Shown: positions 1-9,387, numbered from the stretch's first letter. The stretch is DNA of 64,000 nt from AAA044-D11 sp009705075 (GCA_965268675.1 OZ254179.1:806001-870000), one strand, 5' to 3'. Notes: generated from the letters alone by a model not told the origin. Made by a program: numbers and translations.

Positions 1-888
1 CGCCTTTGAAGAATCTCCAAGCAACAAAGGGACTTCTGCCGGTCTGACAAGGCTGTCATCAAAATCAACATAATCTGTTACATCCCCATTGAGGTCGGCG
101 CATTGCAATGACGCTTCTACAAATTCTAAAACCGAGTGGGATTCTCCGGTCGCAATCACAAAATCACCAGGGGTGTCCTGCTGCAGCATTTGCCACATGG
201 CTTCGACGTAATCTCCTGCATATCCCCAATCTCTTTTAGGAGTTAGGTCCCCTAACGAGAAACGTGTTTGCATGCCCAACTTGATTCGAGCAACATTTTG
301 GGTGATTTTTCTTGTGACGAATTCATAACCACGATACTCGCCCTCGTGATTGAAAAGTATTCCACTGCTCGCATGCATTCCATAAGCTTCCCTAAAATTT
401 TGAGTTGTGAAGTGACTGAAAGTCTTAGCAACTGCATATGGCGATCGAGGGTGAAATGGCGTTCTCTCGGTCTGAGGCACTTCTTGCACTAGGCCATACA
501 TTTCAGAGGACGAGGCTTGATAAAATCTAATGTTGTTGTTCGCCGAGCTGTTACGAATCGCTTCCAAGAGTCGAAGAGCGCCCAGCCCAGTTACGTTTGC
601 CGTATCTTCAGGATTTTTGAATGATGCACCGACGAAAGTTAAAGCCCCAAGGTTATAAATCTCATCTGGCTCTACCTCGTTTATCACCTTTGCTAATGAC
701 GAGTAATCAGCCAAATCACCGTCATGGAGATGCGCACTCGGGAAATTCGTCGTCAAAGATTTATATCTATGGTCACGTTCTTTGGAGACCAGGCCATGAA
801 CTTCATAATTTTTAGAGAGCAATAACTTTGTTAAATGGTGGCCATCTTGGCCAGTGATTCCAGTAAGTAGGGCTTTTCTACTCTTCAC
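1..888 (-). CDS. gmd: GDP-mannose 4,6-dehydratase (3' end cut by window edge)
   Basis: Converts GDP-mannose to GDP-4-keto-6-deoxymannose, the precursor of fucose, rhamnose and perosamine-type sugars. The visible 296 codons hold the SDR Rossmann start ALLTGITGQDG, the ASSSEMYG serine segment, the catalytic YAVAK (YxxxK) and the late RPAEVPLLLGD motif, so only about the last 30-70 residues are missing beyond base 1. The start is GTG at 888; its GTGA overlaps the TGA stop of the upstream glycosyltransferase, indicating translational coupling. It is the last visible gene of a minus-strand surface-glycan cluster. The family assignment is secure from the motifs; the final sugar product is not shown. 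Confidence 0.93.
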   Translation of the reverse strand, partial: MKSRKALLTGITGQDGHHLTKLLLSKNYEVHGLVSKERDHRYKSLTTNFPSAHLHDGDLADYSSLAKVINEVEPDEIYNLGALTFVGASFKNPEDTANVTGLGALRLLEAIRNSSANNNIRFYQASSSEMYGLVQEVPQTERTPFHPRSPYAVAKTFSHFTTQNFREAYGMHASSGILFNHEGEYRGYEFVTRKITQNVARIKLGMQTRFSLGDLTPKRDWGYAGDYVEAMWQMLQQDTPGDFVIATGESHSVLEFVEASLQCADLNGDVTDYVDFDDSLVRPAEVPLLLGDSSKA

Positions 889-2174
889 TTAATCTCTTTT
901 CTCATTACAAAATCATACAGTTCATCGGCATATTCTTGCCAAGTTCCTAAGTTATCGCGATTAGCAATCGCTTCAGCAGTTAGCTTCTCAAGGAGTTCAT
1001 TTCCGGAAATCATTTTCTCGAGAATTGCTACCAAATTTGGGGATTGATTATGGCTAAATCCAATCGTTCCTGGTAGAACTAAAAGCTCTCCCATGCTCGT
1101 GGAGGTTGATGTAACAACAGGTTTACCGAAACGTAAGGACTCAACTATTGGTAAGCCAAATCCCTCAATGAAAGAGGGAAGTATTGAAAACGAACAGTTC
1201 TGGTAAAACCTACCAAGACAACAATTATCAACGGCTTCATACTTAGCAACTTGAATTCCTAGGGCGGATAGTTCACTAATTTTGCTCTCTATCTCTGCGC
1301 CGATCCAAGATCCACCACCGACTAAGTAAACTTTTGGAACGCTTAAGCCGCGATCGTGTAATTCTTTGAGTGCTTGAAGAAAACCTAAATGGTTCTTACT
1401 AGGAACAAAACTCGCAACCATAAGAATGTAGTGTTCTTTTTCTAAACCAGGAACTAAGGGCTCTTGATGTGTGCAGGCAGGAAAATCGAAAGGTGGAAGC
1501 CACTTGAAATCGAAAGAGACTTTATCTAAATCGGCTTTCGAAAATTTCTTGATATCGTCTTGAGCGGTTCTACTAATTGACCAAACTCGCTTTGAATAAT
1601 TCACTAAGGAGAGATACTCCGGGAAACCCTCGCTCACCTCTAATGGCCAGTATTGAGGAGCATTGAGAGGATTGCAGTCATAACTTAGAAATGAAATCTC
1701 TGCCCCAAAATTTACTGCTATCTCTTTAAGGTAAGCAATCTGGACGGAATCAAATACCATGTCCAACAAAAGAATGTTTGCGTTCGTCGGATTCATGATC
1801 GTTGAATCTTTCGGAGCCCAATGATTCTTGAGAAACTTTCGCACTATTTTTATTATTGGATTATTGAGAAGGATTCTCCTTACCTGGCCATTCATCTTGC
1901 CTTTTATTCTTAAATAGTGTGGTAGCAACTGATTGAATATTCTTGACTTGAAATTATGTCCTTTAGGGATTCTCGCAGAATACAAAACTGTAAAGCTCGC
2001 CAAGGCAGAGGGTGGAAGAACTTTATACTTACCGTCTTGAAAGATTATAAGTTCCACCTTCGCATTAGCTGAGTACCAACTTGTGACCAATTGACGAACT
2101 ACTCGTTGAATCCCTGTCTGTAGCTCAGTGCCCCAGGTATGCGTAACATCGACATAAAGCGTGCTCTTCTCCAT
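885..2174 (-). CDS. Glycosyltransferase, GT4 (family 1) type
   Basis: 429 residues. The C-terminal half has the GT-B donor-site pattern of GT4 enzymes, including HYILMVASFVPSKNH, a YLVGGG strand and the EGFGLPIVESL motif (E-x7-E), which binds the nucleotide-sugar. The N-terminal GIQRVVRQL is common in mannosyl- or rhamnosyl-transferases of surface polysaccharides. It is cytoplasmic or peripheral, with no membrane span seen. It starts 34 bases after the sulfotransferase stop and overlaps gmd by 4 bases, so it probably adds a sugar, possibly the deoxy sugar made via Gmd, to a surface glycan. Donor and acceptor cannot be read from the sequence. Confidence 0.85.
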   Translation of the reverse strand: MEKSTLYVDVTHTWGTELQTGIQRVVRQLVTSWYSANAKVELIIFQDGKYKVLPPSALASFTVLYSARIPKGHNFKSRIFNQLLPHYLRIKGKMNGQVRRILLNNPIIKIVRKFLKNHWAPKDSTIMNPTNANILLLDMVFDSVQIAYLKEIAVNFGAEISFLSYDCNPLNAPQYWPLEVSEGFPEYLSLVNYSKRVWSISRTAQDDIKKFSKADLDKVSFDFKWLPPFDFPACTHQEPLVPGLEKEHYILMVASFVPSKNHLGFLQALKELHDRGLSVPKVYLVGGGSWIGAEIESKISELSALGIQVAKYEAVDNCCLGRFYQNCSFSILPSFIEGFGLPIVESLRFGKPVVTSTSTSMGELLVLPGTIGFSHNQSPNLVAILEKMISGNELLEKLTAEAIANRDNLGTWQEYADELYDFVMRKEIK

Positions 2175-2208
2175 AATTAGTAGGAAAAAGTCAATCTTGA
2201 TTTAAGCA

Positions 2209-2952
2209 TCAACTTCTCCCCAACCATTCCTTGTAGATTTCTTGATCCAACTCAATCAACGGCTCGGCCGCCTCATTTTCCTCTGCCGTGAACATCTTTT
2301 TCCCTCCAGGCCTCATATGAAGATGCGGGATCCGTATTTCAGTTAATCCATAATATTTCTCTAAGAATATCTCAAGTCCATTTAGATTTTCTGTTGTACC
2401 TACCCAGGAAGCATTTCTTAGGGTACCCAATGCCAAATCTAAATCCACGTAATCTACGGAAGAATTTTCAAAATACTTGGCTTGCCCTTGATGGTGTCTA
2501 TTCTCATCATTGGGCAGTAATTTAGGATAAGAAGAGAGATATCTAGCCTGCATATTGAAATTCAATCTCGAAAAACGTTCATCTCGGAGGTAGCTTAGAA
2601 AATCAATCTTCTCCTCAATCAAAATTTTATGAAAATAATGTCCCTGTCCTCGTTTGATATGCGAATAGTGTGAATAAAGCCTTTCCATCGGATCTCTCAG
2701 AACTGTGAAATATTCGTACTCGTAATTTAGAGGCAGTAATCCTAAATGCCCCACTAAAATATCTGACTTAGCCCACTTCGGATATTGCTCTAGATGGTCC
2801 AACAAAATTGGACCAAGCATTTTGAGCTTTTTTCTATTTCTGATTTGACCGAGAGTATCAGAAATGGAGATTCCTCCCGTTTTGGGTATGTGAAGAAAAT
2901 ACAGCCTTTTCTTTGCTTTGAACATGTTCGAGATGTAATGCATTTTTAGCAC
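2209..2952 (-). CDS. Sulfotransferase family 2-like protein
   Basis: 247 residues. The N-terminal FLHIPKTGGISIS is the 5'-phosphosulfate-binding loop of PAPS-dependent carbohydrate sulfotransferases, and TVLRDPMERLYSHYSH near residue 90 is the 3'-phosphate-binding segment. No signal peptide or membrane span is seen, so it should act on a cytoplasmic glycan precursor. The GTG at 2952 overlaps the end of the upstream methyltransferase by 7 bases; an ATG at 2943 is an alternative start, and both precede the conserved core. In this cluster the likely role is sulfation of a surface polysaccharide. The acceptor is unknown, and no PAPS-synthesis gene lies in the window. Confidence 0.8.
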   Translation of the reverse strand: MLKMHYISNMFKAKKRLYFLHIPKTGGISISDTLGQIRNRKKLKMLGPILLDHLEQYPKWAKSDILVGHLGLLPLNYEYEYFTVLRDPMERLYSHYSHIKRGQGHYFHKILIEEKIDFLSYLRDERFSRLNFNMQARYLSSYPKLLPNDENRHHQGQAKYFENSSVDYVDLDLALGTLRNASWVGTTENLNGLEIFLEKYYGLTEIRIPHLHMRPGGKKMFTAEENEAAEPLIELDQEIYKEWLGRS

Positions 2953-3986
2953 TTACCCAATCTGAATTGGCGATTATGCGGATGTAAGAAATGATGAAGG
3001 TTTCGAAATTTTCTTAGACGAATCGTCATGCGCCACGATTTTGAATTAATCACGCTACCTAAACGTGGTTCCCATTCACCAAAGAGCGAGTTCTTGCCTC
3101 GGTTATATGAAATAGAGATTTCTATTTCTTTGTCTTTTTCAAAAAATGAAGCCAGAATAAAACCATCGCCACTAAACGATTCAGAGACAGAGTGTTCGCA
3201 TATAATAAAGGCTCCGTTATCTTTCAAAATCTTTAGAGAATCTTGGTGGGTTGTCGGTGAACCAGAAATTGATAAGTCATGCGTACTGATCAACATGAAC
3301 CGAATTTTCTTTGAGCGCAACACATTTGGTAAATCAAGTAATAAGTCTATTTCTGATCCTTGGATATCAACATGTACAAGATCAACTTCCGTTAATCCGG
3401 CCCGTTCCATGACTCCACTGAAAGCTAATGATTCAATCTTCCTCTCCATGCCGTCACTTACACAAAGGAATCTACTTCGAAGTTTATCTTCACGAGAGAT
3501 TTGTGCATTAATGAAATACCCCTCGACTTCATTTCTGCGAAAATTTTGCTGGCCAACTGCCATATGAATCGGATCCGGCTCAACGCAAACGACTCGAGAT
3601 TTTGGAAACTCTTTAGCAAACCAAAGGCTGTAATAACCCCAGAAACTTCCTAATTCCAAAATAGTTTGTTCCTGGAAATTTGAAGGATCTTCTCTCAACA
3701 CTTTCATTACTTCATAGAAGGCTAATTCTTCCTGAGGCTCGTGATGCCCTCTTAAAAGCTCTATAACCTTCGTCATCCATGGACCTTGGTAGCAATCTTT
3801 TGTAATTTTCAAGCCATTGTGCATTATCTGAAATGGTCCATAGTCGTCAATGCCGAATTCGCCAGCGCTGCTGACTTTGGGAATCTCTGCAGAATCCAAA
3901 CAGCTTACCGTCATCTCGATCCGCCTTACCTCTTCTATGTTAAACAAAGATGAATCGAAACTCTCCAATTGATTTTCTGAACCCAA
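2946..3986 (-). CDS. FkbM-type SAM-dependent methyltransferase
   Basis: 346 residues. The SAM-binding motif I is TILELGSFWGYYSLW, followed by RVVCVEPDPIH with the acidic residue that contacts the ribose, and VDLVHVDIQGSEIDLLL typical of FkbM methyltransferases (DxxGxE). The proposed start is TTG at 3986, preceded by a GGGGG ribosome-binding run; the first internal Met lies about 25 codons in, so the true N-terminus is uncertain. It is the first gene of the minus-strand glycan cluster and overlaps the sulfotransferase by 7 bases. It probably O-methylates a sugar of the same polysaccharide. The 214 bases upstream (3987-4200) carry no convincing gene. Confidence 0.78.
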   Translation of the reverse strand: MGSENQLESFDSSLFNIEEVRRIEMTVSCLDSAEIPKVSSAGEFGIDDYGPFQIMHNGLKITKDCYQGPWMTKVIELLRGHHEPQEELAFYEVMKVLREDPSNFQEQTILELGSFWGYYSLWFAKEFPKSRVVCVEPDPIHMAVGQQNFRRNEVEGYFINAQISREDKLRSRFLCVSDGMERKIESLAFSGVMERAGLTEVDLVHVDIQGSEIDLLLDLPNVLRSKKIRFMLISTHDLSISGSPTTHQDSLKILKDNGAFIICEHSVSESFSGDGFILASFFEKDKEIEISISYNRGKNSLFGEWEPRLGSVINSKSWRMTIRLRKFRNLHHFLHPHNRQFRLGKC

Positions 3987-4200
3987 CCTATATCCCCCGA
4001 GATTCCATATCGGATTATCACATAGAGATGCACCTTCTGTGGGAACCTGCGATAGAAAATCTTAGAAGAGGTTAATACCGCCGAACTTGAACTTAATAGC
4101 CTGATCTTCACTTCTGTCATCGGCCGCTGAGTGATCATTGGTTACAAGAAATACGCAAGTGGTATGAATGCAATCCCCACCCTCGAAATACAACTCTTAA

Positions 4201-5061
4201 CTATTTCAATAACTCCAGGGCCTGATTGATTATTTCGGTACGATAACTCTCACCAAGTGAAATATGGCCATGGCCCGGAACGAAATTCAATGCTGCTGTA
4301 GGAATATGTTTTGCTAACCACTCGCTATGAGCCTTTGGAACCATGAAATCATCATCACCCTGCCAAACTAAAACTGGTTTTGTGACCTTCGCAAGGTCAA
4401 AGCCAAATGGCTGGACGAAAGCAAGATCATCATCGAGCCAACCGTTGTAGCTAACCGACAAAGCGCGACGGAATGATGCTGCATCGACTTCGGCTACTTC
4501 TGGCGTCAAAGCTTTTTTATCTGCTTCGCCAATTAGCCCACCAAAAGACTCAATCAAATCAGAGCCCTGTACGTTTGCAAACGCAGGAATATTTGTCTGC
4601 ATCCACTTTTCGATAACGCTTTCACCCGCAACGGCAGCGCCAAACTCCTCGTGATTCTCCGGACCCATTCCTTCTAGAAAATCTAGGTCAGCGTTTCCCC
4701 ATTCGCCTACCCCCGCAAGAGTTATCGCGCCTTTGCAACGAGAATCTCGTGTCATATTTATTGCGTGTGGGCCACCGCCTGACCAACCAATTGAAACAAA
4801 ACTTTCTATTCCAAAGTGGTCAAGGATCTGTGAACCGTTATCAATGTCACTGGCAACTGTGCGACCTTTTCGCCGATCACTTAATCCATATCCAGGACGG
4901 CTAGCAGCTATCGCTTTCACGCCTTGAATTTCAGAGAACCATTTCTGCCATCCCGTACATTCACCGGGGGTTCCATGGTGAAAAAGAATCGCTGCCTTGC
5001 TATCAACCTCATTTGATATGTAGTCGAGGTTTCTTCCGTCAGTCAATTTAATTAGCGCCAC
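4201..5061 (-). CDS. Alpha/beta hydrolase
   Basis: 286 residues with a full catalytic triad: nucleophile elbow GWSGGG near residue 90, acid in VLVWQGDDDFMVP, and His in VPGHGHISLG. The oxyanion region is HHGTPGE near residue 30. A cap domain lies between residues about 120 and 210. No signal peptide is seen, so it is cytoplasmic. The start is GTG at 5061 with TAAGAT six bases upstream, matching the leaderless pattern seen across the window. It stands alone, flanked by the glycan cluster and a large secreted protein. The substrate is unknown; esterase, lipase-like or haloalkane-dehalogenase-like roles are all possible. Confidence 0.85.
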   Translation of the reverse strand: MALIKLTDGRNLDYISNEVDSKAAILFHHGTPGECTGWQKWFSEIQGVKAIAASRPGYGLSDRRKGRTVASDIDNGSQILDHFGIESFVSIGWSGGGPHAINMTRDSRCKGAITLAGVGEWGNADLDFLEGMGPENHEEFGAAVAGESVIEKWMQTNIPAFANVQGSDLIESFGGLIGEADKKALTPEVAEVDAASFRRALSVSYNGWLDDDLAFVQPFGFDLAKVTKPVLVWQGDDDFMVPKAHSEWLAKHIPTAALNFVPGHGHISLGESYRTEIINQALELLK

Positions 5062-5097
5062 GGGAAAATCTTAGCGATATGTAGGGAACAAATGGCT

Positions 5098-5129
5098 CGG
5101 GGCTGACCTCTAAATTAAGATCAGCCCCG
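5098..5129 (-). terminator. Strong hairpin after the double-propeller gene
   Basis: A perfect 9-bp inverted repeat (CGGGGCTGA at 5098-5106 and TCAGCCCCG at 5121-5129) with a 14-base AT-rich loop lies just past the stop of the 5146-8157 gene. There is no clear T-run on the minus strand, so it may be a 3'-end stabilising or weak termination hairpin rather than a classical terminator. Confidence 0.55.
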
Positions 5130-5145
5130 ATTCACTTCTATCAAT

Positions 5146-8100
5146 TTACTTCTTCTTTTTGTATCCTTTGGGACAGCTAGGCTTTACCGCTTTTACTTTC
5201 TTGCTCTTCTTTCCCTTCACGCAGACAATTGTTTTTTTCTTCGCCTTCACAGGTTGCGCCTTTGGAACTGTTTTGGTCGGCGTAGGTTCAACGGTCGGAG
5301 TTGGCTTCGGAGTTGGGGTTGCAGCGGGTGCCGAAGGAATTACAACTGGAGCCGTCAAGGTAATAATCTGAGGCGCTAGAACGGGCGCTGAACCATTGAA
5401 CAATTGAATCGAATAGACGCCAGGATCGCCGCTTGGCAAGGTGAATGAGATGGACGAAGAAGTCTGGGTCCAACTTCCTGAAGTCAGAGAATTTCCATTA
5501 ACTTGAATTGCAGATATCTGTTCAACAAATATTCCTGAGATAACCACAGATGTGGAAGAGCCAGAGACTGCTGTAGTTGGAGAAATTGAATTTATTGTCG
5601 ATTTCTGAATTGGTTCAGGGATATAGACATTTGGTGAACCCGTGTAGGTGAACCCACCTGTCAGCAATGCTGAACCACCATCAATATTAATTATCTGAAC
5701 ATCAACCAATCCAGCTGCATGAGCCGGCGTAGTTAAAGTAATAGATGTAGTTGTAGAAGAAACAATATTCGCATTTACGCCACCAAACTTCACGAGTAAG
5801 CCATCTGTTATGAAATCTGTTCCGGTGATCGTAACTGTAGTTCCTCCGGAATGAGTCCCTGTGATTACAGAAAGGGGATTGACTATGACATACCTGACTA
5901 GTTCTTTAGTTGCATCTTTTGTTACAACAAAGCTGTTTGCTTCTGGACCAAAATCCGCACCATAGTGAATGTCACTTCCGCCAATAGGCAGATACGTTGC
6001 ACCTGAATCAGCTGAATAATAAAGATACCCACCACCAGTGCAGTCCCCAGCGATAATCCGAGTGGCATCTGATGAGGCGGATAACCCGCACCAAAACTGG
6101 TAACCAGAAGAGAGCGGATTCTGCGCATCTGTTGCTTCCCAAGAATTTCCAAAGTCTCTTGTAATCCAGAGAGGACCATTTCCCGGAATACCAGATTCTC
6201 CGAGAATAATAGTCATTCCATCTTCAGACATATAGATCGCATTTGTGCCACGTCCTACCGAAATCGCAGGGGCCTTATCTGCGCTCCATGTGACACCCGA
6301 GTCCTCAGATAGATAAACATGATTGCCCTCAGCGATTGCATATTTGCTTCCATCTCCTGAAGAAGCAACGAGTGGATAAGTAAGAGAAAGCAGTGCAGTT
6401 GTTGAATTGGTTTCCAAGGTGACGCCGCCATCATTGGAGAAGTAAATGTCTCCCCCTTCAACTGAAGCTATGAACTTATTTCCATTACTCGATCCAGCAA
6501 ACGACCAACCATCAAGTGGAGTTGTTGTTGTGTGTGTTCCCCAGGTAACACCACCATCCAGACTGAAATAAATACTTGGGTACGCCACACCGCTTAATCC
6601 GGATATTTTCTGGCCATCATTTGAGATATTTACGCCACCCCACCACCCAGCAGATGGTGAAGCCGTAGTTTCCCAAGTTTGACCTGAATCTGATGAAATC
6701 CAGATGGGGCCATTAATCTCCCCAGAAACTGCATGCGATTTGTCTCGAGAAAATACGATTCCAGCAAAACCACTAGGAGAAGTCGCAACATTTGTTCCCG
6801 AATCGGGCCCTACTTCGGCAAATGCTGGAGTGGAAGTTCCAATATACCGCGCAAGCGCCATCGAATAAGACGTTCCATCAAAATCCGTTCCGGCTACAAG
6901 AATTTGCCCATTGGAGTTGATCGCCAATCCGTAGGCTTGATCAGCCGAACTTCCACCCATAGATAGCGCAGTTGTGGAAAAGCCATTCGTCCCGAAACTT
7001 GTATCTAATCCGCCACTAGTTAAATATCTCCCAACCATGAATGCAGAATTAGTAGAAAGTGGTCCAGCACTTCCAGCAATAACAATTCGGTTCGATCCAT
7101 CAACCTCGATGTCAGCGATAAGCGAAGACGAAGCTATGGAAGTTGTAGTTTCAATACCGTCAACGCTGAAGGATGAGTCGAGGATTCCATTTGTGTTGTA
7201 ACGAGCCACCGCTAAGAAATTTGCAGGATTTGTCTGCGCGCCAACAACGATTTTTCCGTTTCGATCAAGGCTAAGAGCGGAAATTAAAACATTTGATCCG
7301 AAAGCCGTACTAGTTTCGATTCCAGAATTAGCTGATCCGAATGTTGTATCGAGAGTTCCTGTTTCCGTGAAACGCATTAGTGCAGTTTGATAATTCCCAC
7401 CACTTGACGCATTTCCACCAACGATGACTTTATTATCTGAACTAACAATCAGCGCGTTAAACGACTCATCGATGCCATCGCCGATTGCGCCTGTGGCTAT
7501 TCCATCGATACTAAAAGTTGTGTCCAATCCTCCCGCAGAGTCATATCGCGCAACAAATGATTGATAAATTGAACCCTCATTCGTCCATCCGGCAGCATAA
7601 ATTCGACCTAGACTATCAACTCCGATTGCTCTAACTTGAGTTCCGTCAATACCTATAGTTGTTGTTTCTATTCCATCGCCGCTGAAAGTCGAATCAAGAA
7701 CGCCGGCGCTCGTGTATCTGGCTATCGCAATCGATGTGACGCCAGCTTTATTTACATAACCGCCAACTACGATTTTGCCTTCGTTAGTGAACGCCATCGA
7801 AATGATGTTGCTGCTGTCGCCAACAGAGACTGTTGTCGTCTCAATGCCATCTGTGCTGAAAGTTGAATCCAGACTTCCATTTGAATTAAATCGAACTAAC
7901 GCAAAATCTGCAGTGGGTCCAGCATCAATGGCGCCACCAACTAAATACTTCCCATCACTATATGCAAGAACTGAATTGCCAACACTTCCAGAAAAAGATC
8001 CAAGGGCCCGGCTCACCATTCCACTTGAACCAAAGGAAGAGTCCAAGTCGCCTTGTGCGGCGTAGGCTGATGGGAGGCTTAAATTGATGGCAATCGGCGC

Positions 8101-8157
8101 CAAAAGGGCAACTAGAAGAGTTTTGATAATTTTTTTGGATGCTGGTTTCTGATTCAT
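5146..8157 (-). CDS. Secreted double beta-propeller surface protein (delta-60 and Asp-box repeats, IPT/TIG domains)
   Basis: 1003 residues. A Sec signal peptide ends near SAYAAQ. Residues about 35-455 hold seven delta-60 type repeats, each marked by an LD(S/T)(S/T)F turn. Residues about 460-775 hold six Asp-box-like turns (such as SSDSGQTW, SEDSGVTW, TRDFGNSW). Two IPT/TIG Ig-like domains follow (ITGTHSGGTTVTITGTDF; INSISPTTAVSG), then a Pro/Thr-rich stalk and a Lys-rich tail with two cysteines 16 residues apart, ending CPKGYKKKK. There is no LPxTG motif, so the tail may mediate wall retention. TAATAT lies seven bases before the ATG, suggesting a leaderless start. A surface adhesin or binding protein is inferred; ligand and enzymatic activity are unknown. 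Confidence 0.85.
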   Translation of the reverse strand: MNQKPASKKIIKTLLVALLAPIAINLSLPSAYAAQGDLDSSFGSSGMVSRALGSFSGSVGNSVLAYSDGKYLVGGAIDAGPTADFALVRFNSNGSLDSTFSTDGIETTTVSVGDSSNIISMAFTNEGKIVVGGYVNKAGVTSIAIARYTSAGVLDSTFSGDGIETTTIGIDGTQVRAIGVDSLGRIYAAGWTNEGSIYQSFVARYDSAGGLDTTFSIDGIATGAIGDGIDESFNALIVSSDNKVIVGGNASSGGNYQTALMRFTETGTLDTTFGSANSGIETSTAFGSNVLISALSLDRNGKIVVGAQTNPANFLAVARYNTNGILDSSFSVDGIETTTSIASSSLIADIEVDGSNRIVIAGSAGPLSTNSAFMVGRYLTSGGLDTSFGTNGFSTTALSMGGSSADQAYGLAINSNGQILVAGTDFDGTSYSMALARYIGTSTPAFAEVGPDSGTNVATSPSGFAGIVFSRDKSHAVSGEINGPIWISSDSGQTWETTASPSAGWWGGVNISNDGQKISGLSGVAYPSIYFSLDGGVTWGTHTTTTPLDGWSFAGSSNGNKFIASVEGGDIYFSNDGGVTLETNSTTALLSLTYPLVASSGDGSKYAIAEGNHVYLSEDSGVTWSADKAPAISVGRGTNAIYMSEDGMTIILGESGIPGNGPLWITRDFGNSWEATDAQNPLSSGYQFWCGLSASSDATRIIAGDCTGGGYLYYSADSGATYLPIGGSDIHYGADFGPEANSFVVTKDATKELVRYVIVNPLSVITGTHSGGTTVTITGTDFITDGLLVKFGGVNANIVSSTTTSITLTTPAHAAGLVDVQIINIDGGSALLTGGFTYTGSPNVYIPEPIQKSTINSISPTTAVSGSSTSVVISGIFVEQISAIQVNGNSLTSGSWTQTSSSISFTLPSGDPGVYSIQLFNGSAPVLAPQIITLTAPVVIPSAPAATPTPKPTPTVEPTPTKTVPKAQPVKAKKKTIVCVKGKKSKKVKAVKPSCPKGYKKKK

Positions 8158-8280
8158 GCCCGAGATATTAACCTCCTAACCCACGTATTGGCACCTCTTA
8201 GGCACCTTTATTTTCGTTTATTTTTGCTTTCCTCGTGCTTAATATCAGAGAGATTTGCGGATATTAAGTCGAATTTGGGC

Positions 8281-8733
8281 CTATTCGCCTTCAATTAATC
8301 TAATTCGATATTGAACTTTGCCAGATTCGAGTTCATATGAATCATACAATTTTCGAGCGGTTTCATTGGTTGCATCTGTATTCCAGTACAACCGAGATGA
8401 CCCTGCGGCTTCTGCTATTTTCTTGACGCTATCAATTAGAAGACGCCCTATTCCGCCGCCACGAAGAGATGGTTCAACGAAGAGGTCTTCCAAGTAACAA
8501 TAGTTTTTTGGCGCCCAAGTGGAATTCTGGAACGAGTAATGCGTGATTCCTTTAATCGCGCCATCAACTTCTGCAACCAAGCAGTAAAGATTAAAGTTCG
8601 GATCCAATAAGCGATTCCAAGTCAACTCACTCTGCTCATCACTTAATTGCGTCTTATAGAACTTTAAATAGCCCTGCCAGAGTGGATCCCAAGAATGCTT
8701 ATCACCAGATTCAAGTGGCCGCGTTGATTTCAT
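8281..8733 (-). CDS. GNAT family N-acetyltransferase
   Basis: 150 residues. The acetyl-CoA binding signature is LEDLFVEPSLRGGGIGRLL (motif A, R/Q-x-x-G-x-G), followed by the NTDATNETARKLYDSY helix typical of the family. The fold resembles diamine or aminoglycoside-like small-molecule acetyltransferases, but the substrate cannot be assigned. It is divergent from the LysE/ArgO exporter gene with 48 bases between start codons. TAGTAT stands six bases before its ATG, suggesting a leaderless transcript. Cytoplasmic. Confidence 0.88.
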   Translation of the reverse strand: MKSTRPLESGDKHSWDPLWQGYLKFYKTQLSDEQSELTWNRLLDPNFNLYCLVAEVDGAIKGITHYSFQNSTWAPKNYCYLEDLFVEPSLRGGGIGRLLIDSVKKIAEAAGSSRLYWNTDATNETARKLYDSYELESGKVQYRIRLIEGE

Positions 8734-8781
8734 GTCTCGATACTAGAAGAGCCATCTGCTTTCCCCAAGTATCATTCTCGA

Positions 8782-9387
8782 GTGTTCGCATTTATCCCAG
8801 GGCTACTAGCTGGCCTTTCGCTAATTATTGCCATTGGTGCTCAGAATGCATTCGTAATTCGGCAGGGGCTAACAAAGAAATATGTCCTTCTAACAGTGGC
8901 AATTTGTGCCTCCGCAGATGCCTTACTTATCGCACTTGGCGCCAGTGGACTTGGGGCACTAATTAAATCCAATTCGGCGGTACTGGAGATAATTCGCTGG
9001 TTTGGAGTTTGTTACTTAATTTGGTTTGGAATCAAAAGTGCCAGATCTGTTTTTACGACGCAAGTACTCACCGCAGCGGGCGATGCATCTGGAAGTCGAA
9101 GGAATGTAATCACAACTACTTTGGCTCTAACTTTTCTAAATCCTCATGTCTATCTAGATACCGTAATTCTTCTGGGAAGTATTTCTAACCAATTCGGGAA
9201 TGACAAGTGGTTTTTTGCAGCGGGCGCAGCGCTTGGTAGTTTCTTGTGGTTTACATCTATTGGCTACGGTGCGAAATCGGCCTCTAGATTTATGTCAAAG
9301 CCGATTTTCTGGAAAATCCTAGATTCAATCATCACCGCAGTGATGTTCTCGATCGCAGCATTCCTTGCTTTCTACAACTTCAACTAA
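8782..9387 (+). CDS. LysE/ArgO-type amino-acid exporter
   Basis: 201 residues forming about six membrane helices. The N-terminal segment IGAQNAFVIRQGL is characteristic of the LysE/ArgO branch (GAQNAFVL in the family), and FLNPHVYLDTVILLGS is the second signature. Such proteins export lysine or arginine, protecting cells from amino-acid overload, for example when peptides are consumed. GTG at 8782 is preceded by TATCAT six bases upstream. It overlaps the convergent GNAT gene by 4 bases. No LysG/ArgP regulator is adjacent, so substrate and control remain open. Confidence 0.9.
   Translation: MFAFIPGLLAGLSLIIAIGAQNAFVIRQGLTKKYVLLTVAICASADALLIALGASGLGALIKSNSAVLEIIRWFGVCYLIWFGIKSARSVFTTQVLTAAGDASGSRRNVITTTLALTFLNPHVYLDTVILLGSISNQFGNDKWFFAAGAALGSFLWFTSIGYGAKSASRFMSKPIFWKILDSIITAVMFSIAAFLAFYNFN

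Noticed and set aside
3028..3567. 179-codon plus-strand frame
   Set aside because: It lies entirely antisense to the FkbM methyltransferase, whose motifs are clear, and shows no recognisable domain.
3935..4138. 67-codon minus-strand frame upstream of the glycan cluster
   Set aside because: It overlaps the start of the methyltransferase, has no ribosome site, no leaderless box and no recognisable motif.
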